Part shown: positions 39,201-44,621 of the stretch, one piece after another
Numbering within the stretch: position 1 is the first letter of the stretch
How the letters are laid out: each line of letters opens with the position of its first letter
Source: an uncultured Eubacteriales bacterium
GTDB taxonomy: Bacteria > Bacillota > Clostridia > Christensenellales > CAG-917
NCBI GenBank assembly: GCA_900544575.1
Contig: UQVO01000006.1
Location: 27,006-91,005, forward strand
Direction of reading: 5' to 3'
Length of the DNA: 64,000 nt
Made by a program: the position numbers and the translations under genes
Notes under the pieces: generated by a model
Database searches by the model: none
What the model saw: only the letters and a program-made list of their open reading frames with translations
Told to the model about the DNA's origin: nothing

Positions 39201-42200
39201 AAAAGACTGTCAAAAAAGTTGAGCTGCTCGAACCATATGCGGAATCGTTGCCATACGCTATGGCAGTATGGTTGATTGAGGATATGCTTCCGCAGTCTCT
39301 TGACCAGACCATTATCGATATCCTTATGCGTGCCTCTATCGGGGCAAACGCAATCGGTGACGTAACATTGCTGCTTGCCGGTATTCTGCCCCCGTTTGCA
39401 TCGTATGATGAGAGCGTGCCCAATCCGTCGCTCAACGTGTATATCGACCTTGCGCCCGAAAGCCATGACTTATATGGCATAGACAGAGAAATCGCGCCCG
39501 GTATTCAGGCAATCGAGCTTATGGTCAATGCCGAAACATCAACCGTTGAAACTACCAATATTAATGGAGTCGATACACCGAGTCGTGGCGGCAAGTGGTT
39601 AATGCAAGGGAGCAATGTCGGACAGATTTGGTTTGATGCGAATGAAAGCGACCCTGAAGGGAGTAGCTGGCATAGCTCGATTCAAGGCGGATATGTGCTG
39701 TCAATCAATCCGCTGAATCTCATTCAACCGGGCAGTGAAGGCGAAGGGCTTGCGTCCTTCATCGAAGCGGATCACCTCAACGGTAATCTTACGACTACGG
39801 GCGGGGTGGATGTAGAGAACGTCTTTATCGAAGTCGACGACATCGGCACCAAGTCCGCGACGATGTACTCAGGCACGTATACCGAGAACGGTTGGAACAA
39901 CACTTCTCAGATCGCGACGGGCAACCTCAACGCGGGCTTCCTGACGAGCAACCTGCCCACAAGCGCCAACGTACAACTTGTGAATCCCGCGGGTGCACAC
40001 GATGTGACCGTGGTTTGGGACGCGTCGGCGATTGACCTCTCCGCGCCTCAGGACGGAGAGAGCAGGCTTGCGGGCTTTGTGTACGGATATGCGCTGAACC
40101 TGGTCGTGGCGAAGATACCCGTTTATGTGACGAACGATTATGCCTTCACCGGTATCTATGCATATGACACGTCAGGCAGTGCATCTCAGCTCTCCGTCGA
40201 AATGGACGGCGGCAACGTGACGCTGCCCGACCTTGCGATGATTAACTTCACGCAGGGCAGCTATGTGTTCGGCACGCAGAGGTTCGACGAGGCGGGCAAC
40301 GCGCAGTATGCGGTGCTCCGCAACGCCAGCGGCAATTATCAGTTCAAAGTGACTGACGCCAACGGCAACGTGACTTATTCTTATCACGAGCTCGGCATAA
40401 GCAGCACCGAAACCACGACATACGAGCTTGCCCTCTATCCCGCATATGTGGCTTATACTCAGGAAGGAAATACGGTCACGAGCGGAGAAACGACGTATTA
40501 CGTCATCGATTCCGCAAGCGTGAACAATATGCCCGTGGGTACGATAGCCTGGGATTTGTCCGAATTCTACTACGGCTGGGACGGCGGCAACGTGACGCTC
40601 GGCTTCACATATCAGTGGGGTTACTCCGCTGAACAGACTGCATCCGTAAGCGTGCCTGTGACAGGTGTGCTGATAGAAGATGACGACAGCCTGACTTTCC
40701 GCGGAGATACGGCTACGATATACGGCGCGGAAGGCGGCTTTACGTTCTCCGATTGGGATGCGTTGCAGGATGCGGCAGGTGCGCTCGGCGACGACTGGGC
40801 GGCTCAACTGAAAGCCTATATCACAGGTTTCAATACACTGTCCGGCACTTATATCGTGGCAAGCGGCTACGGCAACAGCTTCCAGAAAGCAATAGCCTGG
40901 GACCTCTCCGCGATTGACAGCCTGAATGTGACGCCCGGCTCCGCGTTTACCGTCCAGGTGACGATGTTTGTCGGCACCGGCGGCGACGGCTATAACATCT
41001 GGCGCCAGTATAACGGCAATGCGCTCTCTTACGGTATGATGGGAGATGTCGCGGTCTATGACGACGAGGCGGAAGCGTGGAGAATCGCAACCAGCAATAC
41101 TGACCACAATATCATCAGGCAGCAGCTTGAATCACAGGGGTATGCGGTTGTCGCACAACCCGTGACGGTGACCATAACCGTGGGTGCGCAGGAAGGCTTC
41201 GTGCCTTCCGGCAGCACGGGCGGCGGCACGGATGAAGGCGGCGAACAGGGCGGCGAAATCACGACCGAGAGCGTTGACACCTTCGCGTTCTCCGACGGCT
41301 CGTCCACTTCCGTCACGGCTGACGGCGTGCAGACATACGAAATTACTTCGTCCGCGCAGCTCTACGGTATGATGCCCGAAAGCGGCGTCATCGTTGACGG
41401 CGACACGGGCAGGACGCGCAAAGCGGCGTTCGATTGGAACGGATTTGCCTATGACACTTCCGCTTCCGTGAACGTCGCGCTGCTCACCGCAACGAGCGGC
41501 GGCACGCGTATTGAAACCGACGTCATCGTCACGTTGGCGGACAATGACGACGTGAACGCGGGCGTCGGCGCGCTCGAAGCTACGGCAGGGTATGTCACGG
41601 GCATTGCTGACGCGAGTATGCGCGCGATGGTCATCGACCCGTTCGAGTATCCCACATTCGCGGCGTATCTCGAAGCCAAAGGATATGAAAACGGCGACGA
41701 AATTACAGTGTATACGACCGATAGTCCGAGTGTGCCTGTGCGTGCGACCGTCGTCGCTTGGAGTGACACTTTCGAGAACTCTTCGGCAATGCCTCTTGCG
41801 GGCGGAAGGTATGACGACCACTGCATTATCGTCGAAATCGGCGGTGTGCAGTATTCCGTCAACGTGCCCGTCATCGTGTTGGAACGCAACATAGCGGCGT
41901 CCGAACTGCTGCTGAACGAGGGCTTCGAACTCGTCAACGAGTACAACCGCCTCAACAGCACAATCAGACGTTATGTGGGCGAAGGTCAGGTCGTGGAAGT
42001 CACTTATTCCCGCGAAACCTATCTGCCCACCGCGATAACGGTCTACAACCTCTATGCGTTTGCGGATAATAATCCCTTCACGGGTCAAATCCGCATCACG
42101 TTCGAGAACGGCGGCGAACAGGTGGATTACGCCTTCGACTATGTGTCGGCACAGAAGGACGGCGGCGATGCGTATACCGACGAATATGTTGATGTCGACG

Positions 42201-44203
42201 GCATCGAAATCGTGCGCAAGAACACGTCTTCTTCCGACGCGCGTATCTACAATTACACCGTCGCGGGCGGCATACAGACAGGTTCGGTCACGGTGACGTT
42301 TAATGCCGTGCGCATCACGCAGAACAATATGGATTCCGCGGTTGCGTACGGTGACCTCGGCGGCACTGCCGACGGCACCTACGAGCCTTTCGCTCCCTAT
42401 AAGAATATGACGCTCGCAAGCGGCGGAGAAATCCTGTCCACGCCTTACGGCACACAGGGAAGCAATCTCTCTTCCGACATCACCTTCTACATTGACGGCA
42501 GATACGTCGCTTCCGCAGGCTTCGATGCCGCGGATTATCCCGGATATACCGTGCTTGCCGACGACGGTGTGAAGCGCGAATATGTGCGCGGCAGCGGCAC
42601 CTCGTACACGCTTGTGACGGATAATACCACCACCACCGCGGCAACGTACTACTTCATTTACGGTGCGAAGGATAAGTTGAAGACGAGTGAACTCACCTGG
42701 GACCATTCCGGCATCAGCTACAACTACAACGGCGGACTCAGGCGCACTTCCGCTTCCGTCAATGCAAACGGAATCACGGGTACGGTGACCGTTCCCATCT
42801 GGATCGTCAGCGGCAGAATACAGAGTGTGGACGCGCTGTACTTCAACGAAGACGGACAGGACGGCTTGCTTGCCGTAGGCAGCACGCTCAGCGTCGACCC
42901 GTTTGCGGGCATCGACCTCACCGCACTTGCGGCAGAAGGCAGCGAACATTACAAATACTTCCCGTCTTCCGTTGACGTCACGACTACGGACGGGTGCAAG
43001 ATAAGCGGACTCGGCGTCACCTGGAGCAATCTCGGCTCCATCCGCAACACCTATCGCGGCGGCGTGTACAGCGCACGTCTTACCGTGCCTGCCGTCACTT
43101 CCGAAGACGGCGCCACCTCTTACGTTGCGGCACAGGGCTTCACGGTCGACAGTTTCGTCCATGTGGAGAGCAGAGCGGCTGTGGACGGGACTTTGACCCC
43201 CAATAACGGAGCGCTTCCGACTGTCGGGTATGCGGACCAGGGCACGGCAACGTCCTATATCGACCCGTATGAGTTCGACCTCTCCGCATTCCGCGCAGAA
43301 GTGGAACAGATTACCTCTGTCACCGTCAGTATAAACGACGAGGAAAGCGGCAGCGTCGAGAAGACATTTACCACGGACGGACAGGGCGGCTACACCCTCG
43401 TGTGGAGCTTTGCGGGTATGGCGGTCAACTATCTCGGCGGCAGAGTCGCGCTCATCGCGCAGCTCACCGGTCCCGACGGTTCCACCCAGAATTACGAGAT
43501 TGACTATCTCGTCACCCGCAAACTTGTCAACAACATAACGGGCACTAAGGGCGGAGATTGGAGCAGCGATGTCAACACAACAGTCGGTTCCGACCTCGGC
43601 AGAGCGTCGACGACATACGCAATAGACCCCTTCACGCCCGATACGCAGTCGCTGCCCACGGGCTGGAAGGTGACGTTCGCTTTGTCCAATCCCGTGCTTG
43701 AAGGCGGTGTGGTGACAGACTGGACGGATGCGGGCACGGAAGAGCAGTCTTACAGCTATATCACTACGATAATGCCTTCTACCGCGGCAATGACCGCTGA
43801 GAATGCAGCAAACGGAAAACCCGATGCGGGTGATGTGACAATGCAGATAGACGGCGGTCAGCGTATTCGTATTCCTGTCAGTATCACGGGCAAGACTACA
43901 AGTGCAAATCCCACTTCAAGCGGCAATGTGCTCCAAAGCAAAGTGGACGGAGTGACTGTTGTCTGGCACGGCACCGTCAGCATCAGCTATAATAACGGTA
44001 AGAATACAGCCACATACGACGTGACGTTCTCCGACCCCACAGGCGCTGATATAACTGTGGAAGCAATAGAGGGCAGAACCGCATCTTATACGCTTACTCC
44101 CTACATCGGAGCCGTCATTAACGCAGCGGGTAAAGTGCTGGATTGGAACGGTGACGTTCCCGCGGCAAACCGCATCGGAACCACGGTGTCTTTCAGTGTT
44201 TAA
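21272..44203 (+). CDS. Giant 7,643-residue repeat lipoprotein
   Basis: A single open frame of 22.9 kb with GGAGGG before the ATG. The N-terminus is a lipoprotein signal peptide: basic RKWK, a hydrophobic core, and lipobox L21-V22-A23-C24. Residues about 40-5510 are tandem beta-rich units, each with a 'LYVDLSGL...K.KVDL' strand followed by a Gly/Ser-rich linker resembling GASEAVTA. Tyr-rich inserts lengthen the middle units. Residues about 5640-6160 come from an AT-rich DNA patch, and residues 6160-7643 are Ig-like repeats with WDxS and IDPF motifs. The protein is acidic and has very few cysteines after C24. It has no LPXTG motif or C-terminal transmembrane helix, so only the lipid would hold it on the cell surface. 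Function is unknown; adhesion, glycan binding or a lipid-handling beta-groove are possibilities. Confidence 0.92.
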   Translation: MRKWKFAILFVLVLCLTVGMLVACDQTGGNSGTPTIPTNPDGSQTEDSYTTMSGSDAWALFREAASAANAPTGNYVYADSVIYLDYIKDATGYLYAVKVQADIDLANDVNSELLLELWQANDEGDLAKMLVGLYYYDSTLVYDCTGLKEGAKVVKTDNINITAIEATLREMFNGSSLANFLLNNLLTFDTGVVGTVEGLVTALLGDSRLITNSDGTQRLEMPLSLTSIIGSLLSGVLVPGPDGLISDDIAELIYDILGIDLYMFEALVPENVSVYLIADLKDGADGGKVLSGMSVDVGVDFNTYDTSLEEDYGIIESSVDLSIGATTIDKLTAPTLDVVGYLTAPKAAEGELESAGGRGIESIESLDDYSILTLDVTLSLGVALNACSISASDIMGAFGSLITGLIPGGSITEDIQKILDKEINIEDALHELNIHISGGIDMFDNAGTNLLIEITGEDVYNDVRASIGYVGADDALYVDLSGILGTGKFVVDEIDLNGVLSDLIQNQLIPLVKDGLASVGLLPDAADTEEGDDESSVTDEQKEAVETVGELIANGTVLQVYGGSASGEPITDVIGLVRAIFANIDVDMANNIFNIQAITATLTQEILDYIWSLAFTGNLEGATIPIVGDVVLEYRNNGFATTKDIELNVDLGNVLTGDVIAGLTVGIEAQFGSVINESYFNERLAAFSAGRQNGDYITLASFGDLFDEQGNFALDPETLLAGIQSVGIGLRADINISALEGGLADIYYEQANEFLIAVLAEFEQSFGGSATLVLQAEVADVSALIAALSVPEGQQVDIGAVLPALNIYLALEIADGSAPLRVWLVDGVIYLATSEKLLNGLALQVDIKPFLTSAGGANEALSADGTGSGDTGTGSAVTIPAELLAIITAADITVGDLYIDVALGSGLLATLLNLIGVEGIKINESGSDETLGLDAGISIELNDGLQIAGGDTSEGLSIGIVLGVGENFDFTVDLGGVNAVVNGDSYIESVPDDVEFVDFFNEPYVNLSLEFGLGALIAGGSISLGDDVGSIDFPEGLDVDLTLSLNANLDLGTLLAEFTGVVPEGENRTQLALQLKNGDEVLLAAYYSAGTLYVDAGALIGARVSTDLDIMALLASVIAGSGSGGEGGEAVTTADINAEDYSVGVFEFLMKVTSTGFSVEVAKGLTSVINDLIGMDLGEISAVLSLDWTNIVKDEDGGYLLAGEVKVGDMATVNISLSGLGLGIGEGIFDNSVLPAEFDSEDYKNIGSLLDENNQFSAEGLELDSVYVELSGTLDLSADANTAGDWNVGDWINNFLEGDATVADNVKSLIQKLVLSFAIDRSVSTSLEFGLKALLRFGDDMTDVGYILSHSDIALEIRESGKTENLLAVYIIADEATGKSTLYIASDAGGLIGGGIAVPDIDLGSLFTANTDTPAEGEGTQNQALSAADGETDTTDGTDNILDTILGIINRIYMTDSELEVGLGANFLVSLLNMLLPGYELNADNFVQLNPENSFLSLFYGLGEGGRREIGIDLSLGVDPFTVALGLGGLKVAINDDSNAIEPSVPEGYGGVDDYYKNIFAEDGVISLEATVGLELSFGDTAALEDGKLPLGDMLSAIIANLALELGIEISDDLRLAVDVYLGANIMFGDAENTEIALQIKDAISSDVILAVYLKGSAMYVDMGKLSDKDFVIENTGIISTVIEMVSGLLAGVEDNGAEGASEAVTASDATAQADEEDMLDIVFEIAEGHLALNVTERVILGIIGAFAGTDVDIDSIFEALNLGAEVSVDVDFEAPSVSIDIDTNYASVGVSIDKPYITNSKSDNVSGIIDKAIAEGNFQSYTASSVARFGLNLSVRYSADATYQKVDNPDAYANSDRYTQLSDGSFVQDNDGDYVRRAVTLSEIIDALLDMPAIADAFGNVGNETLQAIVDVLVARLGIELYLDDPISDNLQINIEGLLDLEALGLSGILGDFTIPEFDTLAILNALQVGIEIIFNPETGSTADVAIYLMNGDIYVDLEGLGGPKISARLFDILAEMGVSPFGEGGSEAVTADENSGDGSGNTSEGVDINAILNALVRTIVLREGGFAQAGTDGYYNILQSGVGLDLMLPSNLVGNIVSLIVGNGEEYSFDDFILNEEQSRVSLVLGGGNIAIEVAAQSDTGFSIAVSTEAGITIDVATQDDTLLSSRERSTYVDMTDLVLNIIDLVNGETTDGGGFGSQRVTFSLSGMAQFESDGEGSYDLGSLLADYLGDIILELNTQEAFSDGIAFRLSVAADLGAIDFASLTGDTPDWDAFLENTDLDTIEVALELLNIDDAGNIEQDNVLGGIYISRGRLYLDGTDIFDVVENYSYVPNFLQFVIEAAQLGASADVTTGESGGASSQALTAAVTASEGSTSARDALLELIYSDTAMQIVLTKSIISAVLATLVPDLGGIADIFDNFDVTLGAEIGRIDYESVYDVFYEATAAEDGEYVAVTEKDSITGFRPATADDVGVQRYSLTLVEAESVLDGTYYVKEADGTFTAAVAGHRYSYYETETYSLAAEGVTGSFVKLVALDTDDREIYLESDKYVFYTPAENGTYKVVSSLDDEVSGDSVYVIYDGMYRQLEYTGEGETAEVNTYVRQLGYVRDAEGKFYRVYTPHTAISDFYLTLGAHVGTMNVGLELGGIEIEFGGTDSLVPDYVTAGKTKTPAKYDGTQDKAYTYDENTGVYTEVESPQTGEEYYYDVSLAPFYNSVITVGMSVEFELSITEGQIDVGQIFAGILGDLDGIVIEIPETNKGYSSAHLRLDLSLMLDMQDLPGSEIAVELYNLSSETGAEVKWLAAYYLDGMLYIDLSFFNMPKLAVPMTEISDFIEDMLGDLLNTSIYDDVEISGGSSSEAITADDTSASDDERADLTTEEKVASLLISERRLALSVGNAFMRYLLENITIGDDPLGSLVYEDLLGGLDVVIDVSDGLDVSLDLALALTGDRYILVDNNASEATDDVLYYVFKAGADGDAAGLFVYDTEEEVYRAANTQDISAGTTTYVRYEAANVDGAWVYYTYTEFDGTPADGTTYYRYDEAQDAYVAVGADEDTTGVTLYTRDNGTAASNLPVYAYVAGTSANPNDYDTELDLYVGINNVDMYFTEQREYSLTADELKEYYNFNSVDTVSLSETISLDLLFDVGSEIDLASLFEYLFPDSTYDFDTIIAAIGEGDQKDEILRGLELTVSLEFKLGAFINYLRSLDALYELGSLDENGVFTALAELPEELDLVTFIQLVMSLVGAKAVPNADGSIYYTDDNVDDLFGLEDFLNFVNASVVLSTSSNDGTPDHTMLGVYLSLGDADGVEYDADKHEGQQRYSHYFASALGDYGYVDGKYVLISEIEGYDEAVHGRYSYDASFLYPDENGKFVRESAGLYVDLSYFGQPGVYVNLTELMDFIGGMMGQEVSLDGIGASEAITAAGDDSSVFPVDLGDILGGGINLSDSLPLLSQEIAAYVQAFLYGIRITSTYIRVFLQADFIDRLIDLLDTDPSLDFGDFEQSYIGINVDVNNYLYAGLDGATAEQIEFADTRFAIEDTGADGDGMYYKTDAGYYELRSDMTAQEEENYDGSYYNITPIETYLNVNGEYVLASEASNTDWLRAERYDAEGAVAAGNAELEGTYKFYVAADSEYAGEDTDGNGYAEFAVADDIYVVYPSDEQKPFIEANIYLWNHNISLGINMPTTSGAEYSYNNVGEGNGAYEAVELALYTPDSVIDGDGGAEGNDYLYYRGEYYQITLDALYTYVDGARQPVSDWSAFVRNPYAGNYYLHVLVEGEGFDQYIVIEEDYVYEREVYKTVYRYVGEGNGSYERLATTSLVSVPEFHVNFDSDVDYDGLTENEYYVDDTGNLVAGKAPAGTEKVYDKEDVHFVYDEAAGTFMSVADYLAANSLDSLPDGTRVYDSEYINYLDTGDLYYLNVVIRGEIFLGQHVEYLTKDEWTSANLGELPADAYVLVRGKYVPYDEHNTTHAGLTKYYAYANSSSAVSEVLGAILGDMDALFTVADGYQARLPFEIRATVKLDYANETDYNSLYVAGLELAVDVWRTEASDDTLSHVLGLYYMSDVWNIGDNDITNDVINSSALYLDLTWLLGDGAKFKVDLSAYPLEDLLNDNIDIGSIFGDGASEAITAADKTDLGDTSKATVLLNVFSRSIALKASAGLIKLLVGLIAPDMSATLEEMLPNMSIFAQIDAAPYDLTIGATLYDEEGTGLLDLGLTLNLFNTDDASEGLQLSFGSLEDYAELSAAQLAAKSKDYIYYYGLFTRDDDVAGDDYYIKDGTEKGYVHISEATEEQIAAAGDAKFVFNDDPAYDVFVSSAARNSYEKSERYAAIPEGFIVLDDAADYTWATNIGTQLYYYSYSFTSGRATMYTVNSSQVGNMSNGIRFVDYGIDGQNVGYAKLYINYNLLSSEQRSQALVQFGLTESEVNSVRYTLDSQGAHKQTTVFTDYKTLLSLDLEDLIAGIGGSDESTDTTSAILDMLVGGLQDAGLETVEIGGTLSLDLTFSDAINWTRQMSRLMATDSSADTYFEMLLASLAMNSAEFVSAIGLDIKLALQIRLDGLIAMLPDLLGGGEIDTAALLGAILGGASIYLEIAVDTNFFGDKIEDAQPIKIWLLVDENLGADIYLDTTGLGKVIGSVGDGMTDFFGKLKLEGMLNLGELLSGIAGGSGASEAVTAADSSFVIDIGDATTGLIPEDIWGVLNLLVGQVLFAGDMISVGITENLLAGLIEALVPEFPEEDLELLPTFTVTSGADTSGVNLLFGDGSLALQVQLGVRGGFDDYAPLDEVVEVIEQLGSASVYGIDDISAYLGGITLNSESEVVISTEDYALAVYASPEEAWLGDRYTLSGFNAEGHPEFTLVQDAYAGAFTQSDDGLYGILTEDLTSYQGVTGGQVTEGTYVTYEEGTYMLVSRIEKLTRETYSGARYSFDEDAVTGEYIKLGDVTIALELGDIGVLVNEEFSAALSDDEKAAYGNVLSSSVRISTSVDVGFYGHTGADIDLGSLADLIFGIDAIKSALGVELTNNSLDVNITGELGNEDAPYFNIQLDGWIDLGTGKLQVLLEVGRYDESGGLDTMLAVSLADDTLYADLSGLLGTGVKGYITNLGVETLIADALGGLTGTGTQNAEATTATISDTSDMTLHEYAYLAVMINPGYFSLQLTLAAIEAIIAKVGADNPDLNLGDIDLPDLGDIMIESNGSAEDGAWLSLNAKLSEDFGASIDIDHLYLASNPIYTTTNKAGDEITGTEGGRANEIFTDYTFLYDVASGELNSDLNISASASAEISMTSEGLNPGDEGYEDSLAGWVIDLVTGLLGSTSIFVTPYDIGAEADYNKYGGPIYVLGEDGAYVEVGKVAAGGSGYHALKDDGTYDMDTVTTWENGGYSQYYRTTIVEATFAANEVNLTIDLEADLNIGAIVTYGIGGILFSDLRVSVGLGSPFNSTILEVYYLGSSRLSDAANNNIYTLVEDVETGNLGAFNDAIYIDASGLGLGKIKFQGLAGVLGANIGQIYDNDALSADAGSAADETDTGAEEGTASEGESLPSASVSLGINIAENYVGIGIDRNLIQTVFGLLGDSLGGISLPDVQSLNLGLTFGEVGLSSIAIDAELDAAGTGAHIALSDLEVSLDPFVDVDSLVNQVATQFAGLTYSQTAGTMTLLQNILDGLNANLSLNIDKKAESIVQSTGAWGGLVGGGFDAVQVNRNSTVSVTGSGGYHTPSDGAADDIPYDYMLYLTATARHPEITDNSGISVDIYFGNANLWIDNLGLNLGGLENIDLIMNAINGMSLGSMLNGLLNFGYSDADNSSWSPSNPVATTASDETLNKTSYATTASEVTDYTINWSNKYSGNANSTYTSTASSLALESLVEKVEVNLFNRNGYQPYLSDMPWVDQTLTEATDASLLSVKVELSKDGYNELMIFVYKMLFGLLQTAVDTNASSSAYFALNSDANIERHWSDNRKYTISNLLRELDYIDSLSGSAHEKTVKKVELLEPYAESLPYAMAVWLIEDMLPQSLDQTIIDILMRASIGANAIGDVTLLLAGILPPFASYDESVPNPSLNVYIDLAPESHDLYGIDREIAPGIQAIELMVNAETSTVETTNINGVDTPSRGGKWLMQGSNVGQIWFDANESDPEGSSWHSSIQGGYVLSINPLNLIQPGSEGEGLASFIEADHLNGNLTTTGGVDVENVFIEVDDIGTKSATMYSGTYTENGWNNTSQIATGNLNAGFLTSNLPTSANVQLVNPAGAHDVTVVWDASAIDLSAPQDGESRLAGFVYGYALNLVVAKIPVYVTNDYAFTGIYAYDTSGSASQLSVEMDGGNVTLPDLAMINFTQGSYVFGTQRFDEAGNAQYAVLRNASGNYQFKVTDANGNVTYSYHELGISSTETTTYELALYPAYVAYTQEGNTVTSGETTYYVIDSASVNNMPVGTIAWDLSEFYYGWDGGNVTLGFTYQWGYSAEQTASVSVPVTGVLIEDDDSLTFRGDTATIYGAEGGFTFSDWDALQDAAGALGDDWAAQLKAYITGFNTLSGTYIVASGYGNSFQKAIAWDLSAIDSLNVTPGSAFTVQVTMFVGTGGDGYNIWRQYNGNALSYGMMGDVAVYDDEAEAWRIATSNTDHNIIRQQLESQGYAVVAQPVTVTITVGAQEGFVPSGSTGGGTDEGGEQGGEITTESVDTFAFSDGSSTSVTADGVQTYEITSSAQLYGMMPESGVIVDGDTGRTRKAAFDWNGFAYDTSASVNVALLTATSGGTRIETDVIVTLADNDDVNAGVGALEATAGYVTGIADASMRAMVIDPFEYPTFAAYLEAKGYENGDEITVYTTDSPSVPVRATVVAWSDTFENSSAMPLAGGRYDDHCIIVEIGGVQYSVNVPVIVLERNIAASELLLNEGFELVNEYNRLNSTIRRYVGEGQVVEVTYSRETYLPTAITVYNLYAFADNNPFTGQIRITFENGGEQVDYAFDYVSAQKDGGDAYTDEYVDVDGIEIVRKNTSSSDARIYNYTVAGGIQTGSVTVTFNAVRITQNNMDSAVAYGDLGGTADGTYEPFAPYKNMTLASGGEILSTPYGTQGSNLSSDITFYIDGRYVASAGFDAADYPGYTVLADDGVKREYVRGSGTSYTLVTDNTTTTAATYYFIYGAKDKLKTSELTWDHSGISYNYNGGLRRTSASVNANGITGTVTVPIWIVSGRIQSVDALYFNEDGQDGLLAVGSTLSVDPFAGIDLTALAAEGSEHYKYFPSSVDVTTTDGCKISGLGVTWSNLGSIRNTYRGGVYSARLTVPAVTSEDGATSYVAAQGFTVDSFVHVESRAAVDGTLTPNNGALPTVGYADQGTATSYIDPYEFDLSAFRAEVEQITSVTVSINDEESGSVEKTFTTDGQGGYTLVWSFAGMAVNYLGGRVALIAQLTGPDGSTQNYEIDYLVTRKLVNNITGTKGGDWSSDVNTTVGSDLGRASTTYAIDPFTPDTQSLPTGWKVTFALSNPVLEGGVVTDWTDAGTEEQSYSYITTIMPSTAAMTAENAANGKPDAGDVTMQIDGGQRIRIPVSITGKTTSANPTSSGNVLQSKVDGVTVVWHGTVSISYNNGKNTATYDVTFSDPTGADITVEAIEGRTASYTLTPYIGAVINAAGKVLDWNGDVPAANRIGTTVSFSV
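23834..37845 (+). repeat. Tandem beta-rich units with SEAVTA-like linkers
   Basis: Twelve linkers of the type G[AG]SEA[VI]TA, or worn versions (NEALSADG, QNQALSAAD, SSQALTAAV, NAEATTATI, DALSADAG), occur near residues 855, 1124, 1420, 1700, 2027, 2359, 2857, 3416, 4122, 4668, 5123 and 5511. Each follows a segment ending in a strand like LYVDLSGLLG plus a short amphipathic helix. It is followed by a helix pair such as LLGLIEALVP and strands of alternating hydrophobic residues. Unit length is about 270-330 residues in the first half and up to about 700 in the middle. Positions were worked out by hand from the codon frame. Confidence 0.8.
28590..29400 (+). repeat. Tyr-rich insert cassette in the giant gene
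   Basis: Runs of a loose 20-30 residue motif, Y-x-x-x-x-x-G-x-Y/F-x-x-V/L with Asp, Glu and Thr between, for example YVFYTPAENGTYKVV and YVRDAEGKFYRVY. Similar cassettes lie at about 30120-30620, 31180-31420, 31880-33230, 34020-34350, 35750-36090 and 37240-37440. They interrupt otherwise regular units and account for the longer middle units. Confidence 0.6.
38220..39740 (+). other. AT-rich patch inside the giant gene
   Basis: Codon use and base composition change sharply here without breaking the frame. A hand count of 38581-38640 gives 21 G or C in 60, against 38 in 60 for 37501-37560. The encoded protein has more Asn, Ser, His, Trp and Lys than its surroundings. A 17-base direct repeat (GCAACGACGGCATCCGA) at 38699-38715 and 38741-38757 encodes two ATTAS[D/E] linkers. 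Confidence 0.8.
39740..44200 (+). repeat. C-terminal Ig-like beta repeats of the giant protein
   Basis: About eight degenerate units of 100-150 residues. Recurring marks are a [IV]xWDxSxI strand (IAWDLSEFYYGW, IAWDLSAIDSL, LTWDHSGISYNY, VVWDASAIDLS; weaker FDWNGFAYD, VTWSNLG, LVWSFAG), followed by a GG turn and paired V-x-V strands, and an IDPF/IDPY start (VIDPFEYPTF, SVDPFAGIDL, YIDPYEFDLS, AIDPFTPDT). This pattern is reminiscent of bacterial Ig-like (Big) domains. The protein ends directly on such a strand. Confidence 0.65.
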
Positions 44204-44275
44204 CAGCTGACGTGAAACTTAATCATCGTTGCGGGGCGGACCCCTCCCGTCGTCGCAGCGGTTGAAATCCCCCCA

Positions 44276-44498
44276 CACAACGTCCTCCGATTTCGGAGGA
44301 CGTTGTGATTATTCCCCGCCGAGAAATCGGAGATTTCTCGGCGGGGACCCCGAAAGTGCGCCGCGGCGTTCAAGCGGCGGTTGCACCGCCTGTGAACGCT
44401 TGGCTGAGCGGCGCGTGCACTCCGAATAAACAGACTCTTGGGGACGGAGCAAAACGGTCCGGAGTTTCGGACTGTTTTGCTCCGTCCCCGGGAGTCTG
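44276..44498 (+). other. Highly structured intergenic region after the giant gene
   Basis: The 418 bases between the giant gene and the AEC transporter gene hold a series of hairpins. (1) A 15-bp perfect stem at 44276-44290 / 44293-44307. (2) A 15-bp perfect stem at 44314-44328 / 44332-44346. (3) A nested element: 44358-44364 pairs with 44408-44414, 44366-44372 with 44393-44399, and 44376-44380 with 44386-44390. (4) A 31-bp stem at 44431-44461 / 44468-44498 with loop GAGTTT and three G-U pairs that hold only in plus-strand RNA. None has a classic T-tract. One stem may end giant-gene transcription. Confidence 0.75.
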
Positions 44499-44552
44499 CA
44501 CCTGTATGGTTCTGCGTGAAATCACGGCAGATGATTTATTGGGACAAAATTC

Positions 44553-44581
44553 TTGCCGTCGGCGCTCGGGGAAAGTATAAT
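44553..44581 (+). promoter_or_regulatory. Promoter of the AEC transporter gene
   Basis: TTGCCG (44553-44558), 17 bases, a perfect TATAAT (44576-44581), 40 bases before the start codon. Confidence 0.65.
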
Positions 44582-44621
44582 AGGATACGAAATTCGTCCC
44601 CGCGGGAGGGCGGAGGGGTTT

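Noticed and set aside
21272..44203. NRPS/PKS-type megasynthase or LPXTG adhesin
   Set aside because: No adenylation, condensation, ketosynthase or carrier motifs, and no LPXTG or C-terminal hydrophobic anchor; the frame starts with a lipoprotein signal.
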